Source: Streptomyces spectabilis (GTDB lineage Bacteria; Actinomycetota; Actinomycetes; Streptomycetales; Streptomycetaceae). Taken from it: a stretch of 64,000 bases of DNA. Position 1 is the stretch's first letter; each line of letters opens with the position of its first letter. The stretch spans positions 372,001 through 436,000 of the forward strand of contig NZ_CP023690.1 of NCBI RefSeq assembly GCF_008704795.1. The letters run 5' to 3'. The notes beneath the pieces are model-generated. The model was given only the letters and a program-made list of their open reading frames with translations. It did no database searches and was not told the DNA's origin. Positions 1 through 9,018 of this stretch are shown here, in pieces. The translations under genes were made by a program, and so were the position numbers.

Positions 1-729
1 TCGAGGGCCGTGGACCGGCTGCCGGTCGCCACGGCCCGCCGGGGGTACCGGTCGGTGCGGTTCGCGAAGCGGTTCCTCTCCTTCGCCGAGCTGCCGGAGG
101 AGACCGCGTTCCGGCGCAGCTACACCATGTACGACCAGGACGAGCTGCTCGCCCTGATCGATCCGGACCTGGCCCCGGCGGTCGACGACGTGCTGACCGA
201 GCACGCGGACGTCTACCGTGACAACGACCTCGACGACTTCGTCAACCGCATGTGCCTAGGCGACGCCCGGATGTTCCTGCCGGGCCTGAACCTCACGTAC
301 ACGGACCGCTCCAGCATGGCCGCGTCGACCGAGGTGCGGGTGCCGTACGTGGACGTCGGGGTGGTCGAGGCGGCGTTCGCCGTGCCCGGCGACCGCAAGA
401 TCGTCGGGCGGCAGGGCAAGGCCGTCCTCAAGGAGGCGGCCACCTCGATCCTGCCCCGGGAGATCGTGTACCGGCCCAAGGGCCTGTTCAGCGCCCCGCT
501 GCGGGCGTGGATGAGCCGGGATCTGGCGCCACTGGTGCGCGAGGTGGTGCACGACGGCGTGCTCGTGAACTCCGGGCTGCTTCGCCGCGACGCGCTGGCG
601 CGCATGGTCGCCGAGGACGCCGCCGGGCAGCGGGACTTCTCCAAGCATCTGTGGCATGTGCTGACCCTCGAGTACTGGTATCGCGGCGCGACCTCCGGGT
701 CCGGCGACAACGCTCGCCTGACGGCGTAG
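1..729 (+). CDS. Asparagine synthase-like amidotransferase, C-terminal part
   Basis: The open frame runs in from before base 1, so only the last 242 or so residues are present. The segment with MAASTEVRVPYVD, and PKGLFSAPLRAW further on, are typical of the C-terminal synthetase domain of class B asparagine synthases; the N-terminal glutaminase domain must lie outside the window. In polysaccharide loci such proteins are usually thought to amidate a uronic acid or similar carboxylate rather than to make asparagine. The next gene starts 16 bases after its stop, so it is probably the head of the same operon. The family is clear; the substrate is inferred from context. Confidence 0.85.
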   Translation, partial: SRAVDRLPVATARRGYRSVRFAKRFLSFAELPEETAFRRSYTMYDQDELLALIDPDLAPAVDDVLTEHADVYRDNDLDDFVNRMCLGDARMFLPGLNLTYTDRSSMAASTEVRVPYVDVGVVEAAFAVPGDRKIVGRQGKAVLKEAATSILPREIVYRPKGLFSAPLRAWMSRDLAPLVREVVHDGVLVNSGLLRRDALARMVAEDAAGQRDFSKHLWHVLTLEYWYRGATSGSGDNARLTA

Positions 730-745
730 AAACAAGGGGACTTCG

Positions 746-2917
746 GTGAAACAGGTTGTGCAGAACTACAAGAGCGGCGAACTGGCGGTGCTCGACGTGC
801 CGGTGCCGGGGTGCAAGCCGGGCGGTGTCCTGGTCAGGACCGCCTACTCGCTGATTTCCACCGGCACCGAGCTGATGAAGGTGTCCGAGGCCGGCATGTC
901 GATGCTGGGCAAGGCCCGCTCGCGGCCCGACCAGGTGGCCAAGGTCATGCAGAGCGTGGCCACCAACGGGGTGCCCGCCACCTACCGCAAGGTCATGGGC
1001 AAGCTGGACTCGTACACGCCGCTCGGCTACTCACTGTGCGGGGTGGTCGAGCAGGTCGGCGCCGGGATCGACGACGTGAAGGTCGGCGACGTCGTGGCCT
1101 GCGCGGGCAACGAGCACGCGCTGCACGCCGAGCTGAACTGGGTGCCGAAGAACCTGTACACCCCGGTGCCGGACGGCCTCGCGCCGCGGCACGCCGCCTT
1201 CGGCACCGTCGGGTCGATCGCGCTGCAGGGCGTGCGCCAGGGCGAGCCGCAGCTCGGCGAGGTGGCCCTGGTCATCGGCCTCGGCCTGATCGGGCAGCTG
1301 GTGGTGCAGCTCCTCACCGCGTCGGGGGTCCGCGTCGTCGGCGTCGACCCGGACCCGGCGCGCTGCGCGCTCGCCGAGCGCCTGGGCGCTGTGAGCTGCG
1401 GCGATCCGGCGTCCGCCGCCGTGGAGGCCAGTGTCGTCGAGCTCACCGACGGCCACGGCGTGGACCAGGTGTACTTGGCCGCCGGTGGCGGCAGCAACCA
1501 CCCCGTCGAGCTGGCCGCCCACTTGAGCCGGGACCGCGGCCGGGTCGTCGACATCGGCAAGTGCCGTCTGGACCTGCCGTGGAACGCGTACTACGAGAAG
1601 GAGCTCGACGTCCGGTTCTCCCGCAGTTACGGCCCCGGGCGCTACGACCCGGAGTACGAACTGGCGGGCCGGGACTACCCGATCGGCTATGTGCGCTGGA
1701 CCGAGCGCCGCAATCTGGCGTGCTTCCTCGATCTCGTCGCCCGGGGCCGCGTCGACGTGGAGCCCCTGATCTCCCACATCGCCGACTTCGACGACGCCGT
1801 CACGACGTACCAGAGCCTCAAGGACGGCGAGCTGAAGGCCGTGGCCGTGCTGTTCCGCTACCCCGAGCAGGAGGTGGAGGCGGCGCCGCCGACGGTGGCC
1901 GTGCCTGCCGTGGACGTGAAGCCGGGTCCGGCACGGGCCACCAGGACACCGGTGCGTCTCGCGTTCGTCGGGGCGGGGAACTACGCGACGTCGATGCTCC
2001 TTCCGCACCTGGCGCGGCGCGAGGGCGTCGAGCTTTCGACCGTCGTCACCACGACGGCGCTGTCCGCGGCCAACGCGCGCCGCAAGTTCGGTTTCGCCGA
2101 GGCGACCACCGACCTCGACGCGGTGCTCGGCGACAAGTCCGTCGACGCGGTGTTCGTGGTCACCCGCCACAGCTCGCACGCCGAACTGACCCGCAAGGCG
2201 CTCCTCGCGGGCAAGGCGGTGTTCGTGGAGAAGCCGCTGGCCCTCACCGAGGACGAGCTGGCCGGTGTGCTCGCGGCGGTGGAGGAGTCCGGCAACGACC
2301 GGCTCCAGGTGGGCTTCAACCGCCGGTTCGCGCCGCTCCTTCGGGAGGCCAAGGAGCGGTTCGGTGCCCGGACCGGTCCGGCGAGCCTGCGCTACCTGGT
2401 CAACGCGGGCCGCCTCCAGCACGGCAGCTGGTACCTCCAACAGGGCACCGAGGGTTCGCGGTTCGCCGGTGAGGGCGGGCACTTCATCGACACCGCGAGC
2501 TGGCTGCTCGGCGCCGACCCGGTCTCGGTGTACGCGACCGCGCCGTCCGGCAACGAGGACCTCCAGGTCGTGCTGCGCTACCCGGACGGGTCCACCGCCA
2601 CCATCAGCTACGTCACCACGGGCGCGCCCGGCTTCCCCAAGGAGACGCTCGACCTCGTCGCGGACGGCAAGGTGCTGCGGCTCGACGACTTCGTCCGTGC
2701 CTCGGTGTACGGCGGCAAGCGGTGGGTCAGTTCACGGCTTCCCAAGGCCCGGGACAAGGGGCAGAACGCCGAGCTGGCCGCGTTCGTCAAGGCCGTGCGG
2801 ACCGGCGGGCCGATGCCGGTGCCGCTGGAGTCGCTCGTGGCCACCACGGCGGCGACCCTCGCGGTGCGGGCGGGTCTGGCCGGTGGCGTACCGGTGACGT
2901 TGGCGAGGGCGCGATGA
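746..2917 (+). CDS. Bi-domain oxidoreductase: Zn-type dehydrogenase fused to Gfo/Idh/MocA
   Basis: 723 residues. The first half is a zinc-type alcohol dehydrogenase with a Rossmann motif GLGLIG at residues 178-183. After an Ala/Pro/Val-rich linker near residue 375-400 comes a second Rossmann domain (GAGNY from 409) with the EKP motif of Gfo/Idh/MocA enzymes at 495-497. This fused architecture is known from bacterial polysaccharide loci, where it is thought to act on nucleotide sugars or glycan precursors; the exact reaction is not established. The GTG start is set by AAGGGGA at 734-740. The stop overlaps the next ATG by four bases, so translation is probably coupled. Confidence 0.88.
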   Translation: MKQVVQNYKSGELAVLDVPVPGCKPGGVLVRTAYSLISTGTELMKVSEAGMSMLGKARSRPDQVAKVMQSVATNGVPATYRKVMGKLDSYTPLGYSLCGVVEQVGAGIDDVKVGDVVACAGNEHALHAELNWVPKNLYTPVPDGLAPRHAAFGTVGSIALQGVRQGEPQLGEVALVIGLGLIGQLVVQLLTASGVRVVGVDPDPARCALAERLGAVSCGDPASAAVEASVVELTDGHGVDQVYLAAGGGSNHPVELAAHLSRDRGRVVDIGKCRLDLPWNAYYEKELDVRFSRSYGPGRYDPEYELAGRDYPIGYVRWTERRNLACFLDLVARGRVDVEPLISHIADFDDAVTTYQSLKDGELKAVAVLFRYPEQEVEAAPPTVAVPAVDVKPGPARATRTPVRLAFVGAGNYATSMLLPHLARREGVELSTVVTTTALSAANARRKFGFAEATTDLDAVLGDKSVDAVFVVTRHSSHAELTRKALLAGKAVFVEKPLALTEDELAGVLAAVEESGNDRLQVGFNRRFAPLLREAKERFGARTGPASLRYLVNAGRLQHGSWYLQQGTEGSRFAGEGGHFIDTASWLLGADPVSVYATAPSGNEDLQVVLRYPDGSTATISYVTTGAPGFPKETLDLVADGKVLRLDDFVRASVYGGKRWVSSRLPKARDKGQNAELAAFVKAVRTGGPMPVPLESLVATTAATLAVRAGLAGGVPVTLARAR

Positions 2918-4866
2918 CCATGAGCCCGAGCTGGTACCTGCGACGCCTCTCCCGGATGGGGCCGCGGGAGCTCGGCGGCCGGGTGGGCGACGCGGTGCGC
3001 AGGCGGCGGTGGCGATCCGCGCGACCGGAGTGTCCCCTGGTGACCGACGCCCTGTTCACCTCGGTGCTGCCCACCGGGACGGTCGCCGCGGTGCCGCCGG
3101 ACGCCGCGAAGCGTCTCGTCGCGGAGGCCGACCGTCTGATGGCCGGGCACGCCGAGTTCTTCGGGGTGGTCCGCGACGACCTGACGGAGCCGGACTGGTG
3201 GTACGACCCGAAGACGGGGCGCCGTGCTCCGTGGGGCTACGCCTTCGACGTGCCGTACCGGAGCGAGGACGCGGTCGGGGACATCAAGCAGATCTGGGAG
3301 CCGTCCCGGCACCAGTACCTCACCGTGCTCGCCGCCGCCTACGCGGTCACCGGGGACGACCGGTACGCCGAGCGGGTGGCCGCGCACCTGCGGTCGTGGT
3401 GGACGGCCAACCCACCGCTGCGCGGCGTGCACTGGATCAGCGGCATCGAGCTGGGGATCCGGCTGCTCTCGTGGGTGTGGATCCGCCGGTTGCTCGACGG
3501 CTGGCCGGGCGTGGCGGGTCTCTTCGAGGGCAACCCGGTGGCCCTGAACCAGATCTGGCACCACCAGCGCTGGCTCGCCGCCTTCCCCAGCCGGGGGTCC
3601 TCGGCGAACAACCACGTCATCGCGGAGACCGCCGGGCAGTTCGCCGCGGCCTGCGCGTTCGGCTGGTTCCCCGCGTCGGCCCGCTGGCGCGCCGACGCGC
3701 TGCGGTCGCTCGAACGGCAGCTGCGCGCCAACACCTTTCCGTCCGGCCTCAACCGCGAGCTGGCCACCGAGTACCACGGCCTCGTCCTTGAACTCGGCCT
3801 GGCCGCGCTCGCCGAGGCGGACGCCGCCGGCGTGCCGGTCCCGGCGTCGCTCCGCGTCGTGCTGCTGCGGATGACCGACGCGCTCGCGGCCGTCGTGGAC
3901 AACCGGTTGCGGCCCCCGCGCCAGGGGGACGCGGACGACGGCCACGGTCTGGTCGTGGACGGCGCGGGCACCGACCGCTGGGGCTCGCTCCTCGCCACCG
4001 GGGACGCCGTGTTCGGCCGTCTCGCCTGGTGGCCGACGGTGTCCGGCACCGATGTGCGCACCCCGCTCCTCGCCGCGCTGATCCGCCCGTACGCGCGCGG
4101 CGGGTCCGTGCGCCGGCCGCCGAGCCGACCGGCCCACTTCGCCGACGCGGGGATGACCATCCTGCGCGGGCCCGGGGAGATCTGGTGCCGCTGCGACGGC
4201 GGTCCGCACGGATTCCTCTCCATCGCCGCGCACGCCCACGCGGACGCGCTGTCGGTGGAGGTCCGGCACGACGGGGTCGACGTGCTCGCCGACCCGGGGA
4301 CGTACTGCTACCACGGGCAGCCCGCGTGGCGGCAGTACTTCCGGTCGACCCTCGGGCACAACACCCTGCAAGTGGACGGCGGCGACCAGTCCGTCTCCGG
4401 CGGCCCGTTCCTGTGGACGCGGCACGCCCGCAGCCGGGTCCTGGTCGCGGAACCGTCCGAGGGGGGCGTGGCCCGCTGGTGTGCCGAGCACGACGGCTAC
4501 CAGTCCGCCGTGCACCGCCGCAGGGTTGAACTGACGGCAGCGACCAGGGAGTTACGGATCGTCGACGAGGTCAGCCCCGGCGATCACAAGCCCGTGCGCC
4601 TGGCGTTCCACCTCGGCCCCGCGATCACCGCGGACCTGGTGGGCAGCCGGGCGGTGCTCACCTGGTCCCGGGACGGCGAGAACCGCTCCGCGGTACTCGA
4701 CCTGCCCGGGGAGCTGTCCTGGCGGCCCCACCGCGGCGAGAGCGAACCGCCGCTGGGCTGGTACTCCCCCGGCTTCGGGCGCAAGGAGCCCGCCACCACG
4801 CTGGTCGGCACCGGCTTCGCCGAGGGCGCGCACGGGTTCACCACCGCACTCAGGTTCCACGGCTAG
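2914..4866 (+). CDS. Heparinase II/III-like polysaccharide lyase
   Basis: 650 residues starting at the ATG that overlaps the previous stop. An open frame extends upstream, but that part lies inside the dehydrogenase gene. The all-alpha N-terminal part carries NNH at residues 232-234 and YHG at 287-289, the places where heparinase II/III and alginate-lyase-like enzymes keep catalytic Asn, His and Tyr. The C-terminal beta domain begins with HAHAD at 440-444 followed by DPGTYCY, a family hallmark. No signal peptide is evident. A uronate-cleaving lyase inside a biosynthetic operon suggests chain trimming or release, or an epimerase-like role. That is inference; family membership is strong. Confidence 0.88.
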   Translation: MTMSPSWYLRRLSRMGPRELGGRVGDAVRRRRWRSARPECPLVTDALFTSVLPTGTVAAVPPDAAKRLVAEADRLMAGHAEFFGVVRDDLTEPDWWYDPKTGRRAPWGYAFDVPYRSEDAVGDIKQIWEPSRHQYLTVLAAAYAVTGDDRYAERVAAHLRSWWTANPPLRGVHWISGIELGIRLLSWVWIRRLLDGWPGVAGLFEGNPVALNQIWHHQRWLAAFPSRGSSANNHVIAETAGQFAAACAFGWFPASARWRADALRSLERQLRANTFPSGLNRELATEYHGLVLELGLAALAEADAAGVPVPASLRVVLLRMTDALAAVVDNRLRPPRQGDADDGHGLVVDGAGTDRWGSLLATGDAVFGRLAWWPTVSGTDVRTPLLAALIRPYARGGSVRRPPSRPAHFADAGMTILRGPGEIWCRCDGGPHGFLSIAAHAHADALSVEVRHDGVDVLADPGTYCYHGQPAWRQYFRSTLGHNTLQVDGGDQSVSGGPFLWTRHARSRVLVAEPSEGGVARWCAEHDGYQSAVHRRRVELTAATRELRIVDEVSPGDHKPVRLAFHLGPAITADLVGSRAVLTWSRDGENRSAVLDLPGELSWRPHRGESEPPLGWYSPGFGRKEPATTLVGTGFAEGAHGFTTALRFHG

Positions 4867-4882
4867 GGAGAGGGGAGGACGC

Positions 4883-6418
4883 GTGGGCGTCAAGGGACGG
4901 CACTGGGCACTGTCGGCGGCACCGCTGGCGGTGGTCCTGCTGGCGGCGACCGGCTGTACGAGCACGTCGGACTCCCCGGCGGAGTCGACGGGCAGACCGT
5001 CGTCCGGGGCGCCCTCCGCGTCCGTGGCCCGGATGTGCGCCAATCCCGCGGCCGGGCCGACGAAGGCGCCCGCGGGCGCGGTGACGGTCGACCCCGCGGT
5101 GGTCGGCGACCTGGCGGCGAAGACGAAGAGCAGCCCGCCGCACACCACGTTCTGGCTGCGGCCGGGCAAGCACCGGCTGGAGCCGGACCGCTACGCCCAG
5201 GTCATGCCCAAGAAGGGGAACCGCTACCTCGGCGCGCCGGGCGCGGTGCTCGACGGGCGCAAGACCAATCAGTACGCGTTCAGCGGCACCGCCCGCGACG
5301 TCACCATCCGCCATCTGACCGTGCAGCGTTTCGTCGCGCCGAACAACGAGGGCGTGGTCAACCACGACATGGCCGACGGATGGGTGATCGAGCACGCGAA
5401 GATCCAGTACAACTCCGGTGCCGGCCTTATGGCCGGTGCGCGCCAGCGGGTCCGCGCGAGCTGCCTGCGCGCCAACGGACAGTACGGAATGAACGCGTAC
5501 AAGGCCGGTGACTCCATCAAGGGCCTGGTGGTCGAGGGCAACGAGATCGTGGGCAACAACACCGACGACTGGGAGCGGCGCAAGCCGGGCTGCGGCTGCA
5601 CCGGAGGCATCAAGTTCTGGGCCGTCAACGAGGCTGACATCCGCGGCAACTGGGTGCACGGCAACCGCGGAGCGGGGTTGTGGGCGGACAACAACAACAA
5701 TGACTTCCGCATCGAGAACAACGTGCTCGAAGCCAACGACGGCGCCGCGCTGATGTATGAGACCAGCTACAACGCGGTCATCCGGAACAACACGATCCGG
5801 CGGAACAACTGGGTCGAGGGCCGCAGGAGCGCCAAGCGCGGCGACGACTTCCCGTACGCGACCGTCTATGTGTCCGAGGCGGGCGGCGAGCCACGGATCC
5901 GGGCCCGCACGAGCAAGATCGAGATCTACCGGAACCTGATGGAGAACAACTGGTCCGGGATCACCCTGTGGGAGAACGCCGACCGGTTCTGCAACAGCCC
6001 GGCCAACACCTCGACCGGCTACTGCACGCTTCTGGTGAAGGACACCGACCGCTGCGCGCGTCCGGCGATCACCACCGCGCCGCTCTACGGCGACTGCCGG
6101 TGGAAGACCCAGCGGGTGGACATCCACGACAACCGCTTCGTCCTCGACACGTCCGTCGTCAAGTGCGGGGCGGAGTGCGGGCGCATGGCGGTCCTCGCGA
6201 ACTACGGCACTTACCCGAAGTGGTCGCCGTACAAGGGCAAGCGGGTGGCCGAGGCGATCACTCTGAAGCAGCACAACCGCTGGCACGACAACTTCTACCG
6301 CGGGCCGTGGAGCTTCGTCGTGGGCGACCCGGGCCGGAAGCTCGACCCCGCCCAGTGGCAGAGCGCGCCCTACCGGCAGGACGCCGACAGCGTCTTCGAC
6401 CTCGTGGCCGGTGATTGA
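4883..6418 (+). CDS. Lipoprotein with right-handed parallel beta-helix
   Basis: 511 residues. A short hydrophobic leader ends in AATGC with Cys25, a lipobox, so the protein should be anchored outside the membrane. From about residue 75 on it is rich in Asn ladders (VVEGNEIVGNNTDD, WADNNNNDFRIENNVLEAND, VIRNNTIRRNNW) that mark stacked beta-helix rungs as in pectate-lyase-like and mannuronan-epimerase-like proteins. About ten Cys residues suggest disulfides. The GTG start follows the purine-rich AGGGAGAGGGGAGGA. With the neighbouring lyase it could bind, epimerise or cut the exported glycan. The fold is clear; the reaction is not. Confidence 0.82.
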   Translation: MGVKGRHWALSAAPLAVVLLAATGCTSTSDSPAESTGRPSSGAPSASVARMCANPAAGPTKAPAGAVTVDPAVVGDLAAKTKSSPPHTTFWLRPGKHRLEPDRYAQVMPKKGNRYLGAPGAVLDGRKTNQYAFSGTARDVTIRHLTVQRFVAPNNEGVVNHDMADGWVIEHAKIQYNSGAGLMAGARQRVRASCLRANGQYGMNAYKAGDSIKGLVVEGNEIVGNNTDDWERRKPGCGCTGGIKFWAVNEADIRGNWVHGNRGAGLWADNNNNDFRIENNVLEANDGAALMYETSYNAVIRNNTIRRNNWVEGRRSAKRGDDFPYATVYVSEAGGEPRIRARTSKIEIYRNLMENNWSGITLWENADRFCNSPANTSTGYCTLLVKDTDRCARPAITTAPLYGDCRWKTQRVDIHDNRFVLDTSVVKCGAECGRMAVLANYGTYPKWSPYKGKRVAEAITLKQHNRWHDNFYRGPWSFVVGDPGRKLDPAQWQSAPYRQDADSVFDLVAGD

Positions 6419-7712
6419 CATGGGTGGTGACCTGATGCGCGGCGCGCTGCCCGGCGGGCCGGACACGGCGGGCGAGCCGCCCGGTGCCGCACCGCCCCCC
6501 GCGGGCACGCCGAAGGCCGTCGGGATCGTCTGGGCGCTCCTCGCCCTCAACACGCTCGGCTCCGCCGGGGCGAAGACCGTCGTTCCGCTGCCCCGCTCGC
6601 TCATCCAGATGGCGACCATGGGCGCGCTGGTGTCCGCGTTCGCGCTGGCGCTCGCGCTCAATCTCCGGCTGCGCGTCCGGGCCAGCGCCTTCGTCTTCCT
6701 GCTGACCCTCCTCCTCGTGCCGAGCGTGATCGCCAGCGCGAATCTGGAGGTCGGGTACGGCGCGCTGTTCCGCTGCGCCCGCCTTTCCCTCTTCATCGGC
6801 ACGCTGTGGCTGCTCACGCGCTGGTGGGACGGCAGTCCGACGTTCGTCCGCTACCACATCCGGATGTACTTCGCGGTGCTCGTCCTGGTCGCCGCCGGTC
6901 TGGTCGTGTCACCGGGCACGGCGATGCCCGAGTACTACGGAGGGCGCCTGGTCGGCGCGTTGTGGCCGCTCACCCCGCCGCAGATCGGGCAGTACGCGGC
7001 GATCATCATCGGCCTCACGGTGCTGCTCCTGCTGGGCCGCCAGGTGGACCGGACAAGCGCGGCGGTGGTCATCGTGCCGTCGATCGTCCTGCTCTTGTTG
7101 ACCCATACCCGCACCGCCACCCTTGGCCTGCTCATCGGGTTGGTGCTCGCGATCGGCTCGCTCGTCCTGACCAGCTCCGCCGCCCGCCGGTTCTTCGCCT
7201 GGACGGTGGTGTGCGCCCTGGTGGCCGCGGTGGCGTTCAGCTCCGCGCTGCAGTCCTGGTACCTGCGCGGACAGAGCCAGGAGAACATGTCCAACCTCAC
7301 CGGCCGGGCCAAGGTCTGGGACGCGCTCCTCGCGGCGCCCCGGTCGACCGGGGAGAAGGTGTTCGGCGTGGGCCTGAGCGACAAGTCGTTCGGCGGCCTC
7401 CCGATCGACAACAGCTGGCTGGCCGTCTACCACGAGCAGGGTCTGATCGGCGTCTCCATCGTGGCGACGCTGATCCTCGTCCTCGGCGGCGTCGCGCTGC
7501 TGCGGCCGCCGTCGCTGCCGAGGGCCTGCGCGATCTTCCTGATCAGCTACTGCGCGATCTCGTCCTACACCGAGGCCGGGCTCGGCGACGCCTCGCCGTA
7601 TCTGCTGCACCTGGCCCTGGCCGCCTCGCTCCTCGCGGCGCCCGCCACGGCCACGGCCGTCCCCACGGCCCAAGTCCCCAGACGACACGTCCCGCGATGG
7701 GCCCGGAGGTGA
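6411..7712 (+). CDS. O-antigen ligase/polymerase-like membrane protein
   Basis: 433 residues with roughly ten to twelve hydrophobic segments and a large loop with NLTGRAKVWDALLAAPRSTGE, followed by a region with NSWLAVYHEQGLIGV. This is the layout of Wzy/WaaL/RfaL-type proteins (O-Antigen_lig family), which polymerise or ligate lipid-linked sugar chains at the membrane. The GTG at 6411 overlaps the end of the lipoprotein gene; an ATG at 6420 is an alternative. The stop codon lies in the Shine-Dalgarno sequence of the next gene, so the two are coupled. Polymerase versus ligase cannot be decided from sequence. Confidence 0.8.
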   Translation: MIDMGGDLMRGALPGGPDTAGEPPGAAPPPAGTPKAVGIVWALLALNTLGSAGAKTVVPLPRSLIQMATMGALVSAFALALALNLRLRVRASAFVFLLTLLLVPSVIASANLEVGYGALFRCARLSLFIGTLWLLTRWWDGSPTFVRYHIRMYFAVLVLVAAGLVVSPGTAMPEYYGGRLVGALWPLTPPQIGQYAAIIIGLTVLLLLGRQVDRTSAAVVIVPSIVLLLLTHTRTATLGLLIGLVLAIGSLVLTSSAARRFFAWTVVCALVAAVAFSSALQSWYLRGQSQENMSNLTGRAKVWDALLAAPRSTGEKVFGVGLSDKSFGGLPIDNSWLAVYHEQGLIGVSIVATLILVLGGVALLRPPSLPRACAIFLISYCAISSYTEAGLGDASPYLLHLALAASLLAAPATATAVPTAQVPRRHVPRWARR

Positions 7713-7719
7713 ACCGACC

Positions 7720-9018
7720 ATGCACGGCACGCACGGCTTGCACGGCTTGCACGTCCTCGTAGTGCACAACCGCTACTCCTCGGCACAGCCGAGCGGAGAG
7801 AACAGGGTCGTCGACGAAGAGGTGGCGCTGCTGCGCGCGGCAGGGCACCAGGTCGACGTGTTCGAGCGGCGCAGCGACGACATCGCCGACCGGTCCCTTC
7901 TGGGCAAGGCCGCGGTGCCGCTCCTGGTGCCCTGGAACCCTGCGGTCCGCTCGGAGCTCGCCGCCAGGCTCCGTGCCTCGCGCCCTGACGTGGTGCACGT
8001 CCACAACGTCTTCCCGCTCCTGTCGCCCGCGGTGCTGGCCGCCTGCGCCGACGTGGGCGTGCCCGTCGTCGCCACGCTGCACAACTACACCCAGGTCTGC
8101 CCGCCCGGCACCCTGCACAGGGACGGACGGCAGTGCACCGAGTGCGTCGGCTCGGCGATGTCGCTGCCCGCCGTCCGGCACGGCTGCTACCGGAACTCGC
8201 GCCTCGCGACGGTTCCCCTCGCGATGAGCCTGGCGGTCAACCGGCGGCGGTGGTGGACCGGCGTGGAGCGGTTCTTCTGCATCTCCGCGGCGCAGCGCGA
8301 CGTCCTGGTGCGGTCCGGCATGCCGGCCGAGCGCCTCGCGGTGAAGCACAACTTCGTGCCGGAGCCGGGCACCCGCCGAGCGGGTGACGGCGAGCACCTG
8401 CTCTTCCTCGGCCGCCTCGCGGAGGCCAAGGGCACGCGGCTGCTCATGACCGCGTGGGACGAGGTCGCCGCGGCGGGCGGTGTGGGCCTGCCGCTCGTGC
8501 TCGCCGGCGCGGGGCCGCTGGAACGGGAGGTGACCGCGTGGGCCGCGGGGCGGGACGACGTCCGGTACGTCGGCCTGCAGGACCCCGAGGAGTGCCGGAA
8601 GGCCGTCGCGCGATCGGTCGCCGTGGTGGCTCCCTCGATGGCCATGGAGACATTCGGCCTGGTCGTCGCGGAGGCGATGGCGGCGGGCGTCCCGGCGGTC
8701 GCCGCCGCGCACGGCGCCTTCGTCGAACTCGTCGAGGACGGGGTGACCGGACTGCTGCACCGGCCGGGCGACCCCGCCTCGCTCGCGTCCCACCTGCGCC
8801 GGATCGCGACCGATCCGGCCCGCAACAAAGAGATGGGCCAGGCGGCCCGACGCCGTTACGAGCAGAACTTCAGCCCGGTGGTCGGCCTGGAGCGCCTGGT
8901 GGAGGGGTACCGCACCGCGATCGCGGGTCGGTCCGGCGGCGTCGACGCGCCGCCGGTGACAAACGGAAACACCGGCTCGCCGCGGGGCACCCGCGCGGGC
9001 GGAATTGGGGGGAAGTAG
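7720..9018 (+). CDS. GT4-family glycosyltransferase
   Basis: 432 residues, GT-B fold. The N-terminal domain has VHNRYSS, SGENR and DVVHVHN. The C-terminal domain has FLGRLAEAKG and the EX7E motif within ETFGLVVAEAMAAGVP, typical of family GT4 retaining transferases. It probably adds one sugar to the lipid-linked repeat unit on the cytoplasmic face. The ATG follows GGAGGT at 7705-7710. The first residues form a small repeat (HGTHGLHGLH) encoded by tandem CACGGC-type units, so the extreme N-terminus may be variable. Confidence 0.9.
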   Translation: MHGTHGLHGLHVLVVHNRYSSAQPSGENRVVDEEVALLRAAGHQVDVFERRSDDIADRSLLGKAAVPLLVPWNPAVRSELAARLRASRPDVVHVHNVFPLLSPAVLAACADVGVPVVATLHNYTQVCPPGTLHRDGRQCTECVGSAMSLPAVRHGCYRNSRLATVPLAMSLAVNRRRWWTGVERFFCISAAQRDVLVRSGMPAERLAVKHNFVPEPGTRRAGDGEHLLFLGRLAEAKGTRLLMTAWDEVAAAGGVGLPLVLAGAGPLEREVTAWAAGRDDVRYVGLQDPEECRKAVARSVAVVAPSMAMETFGLVVAEAMAAGVPAVAAAHGAFVELVEDGVTGLLHRPGDPASLASHLRRIATDPARNKEMGQAARRRYEQNFSPVVGLERLVEGYRTAIAGRSGGVDAPPVTNGNTGSPRGTRAGGIGGK

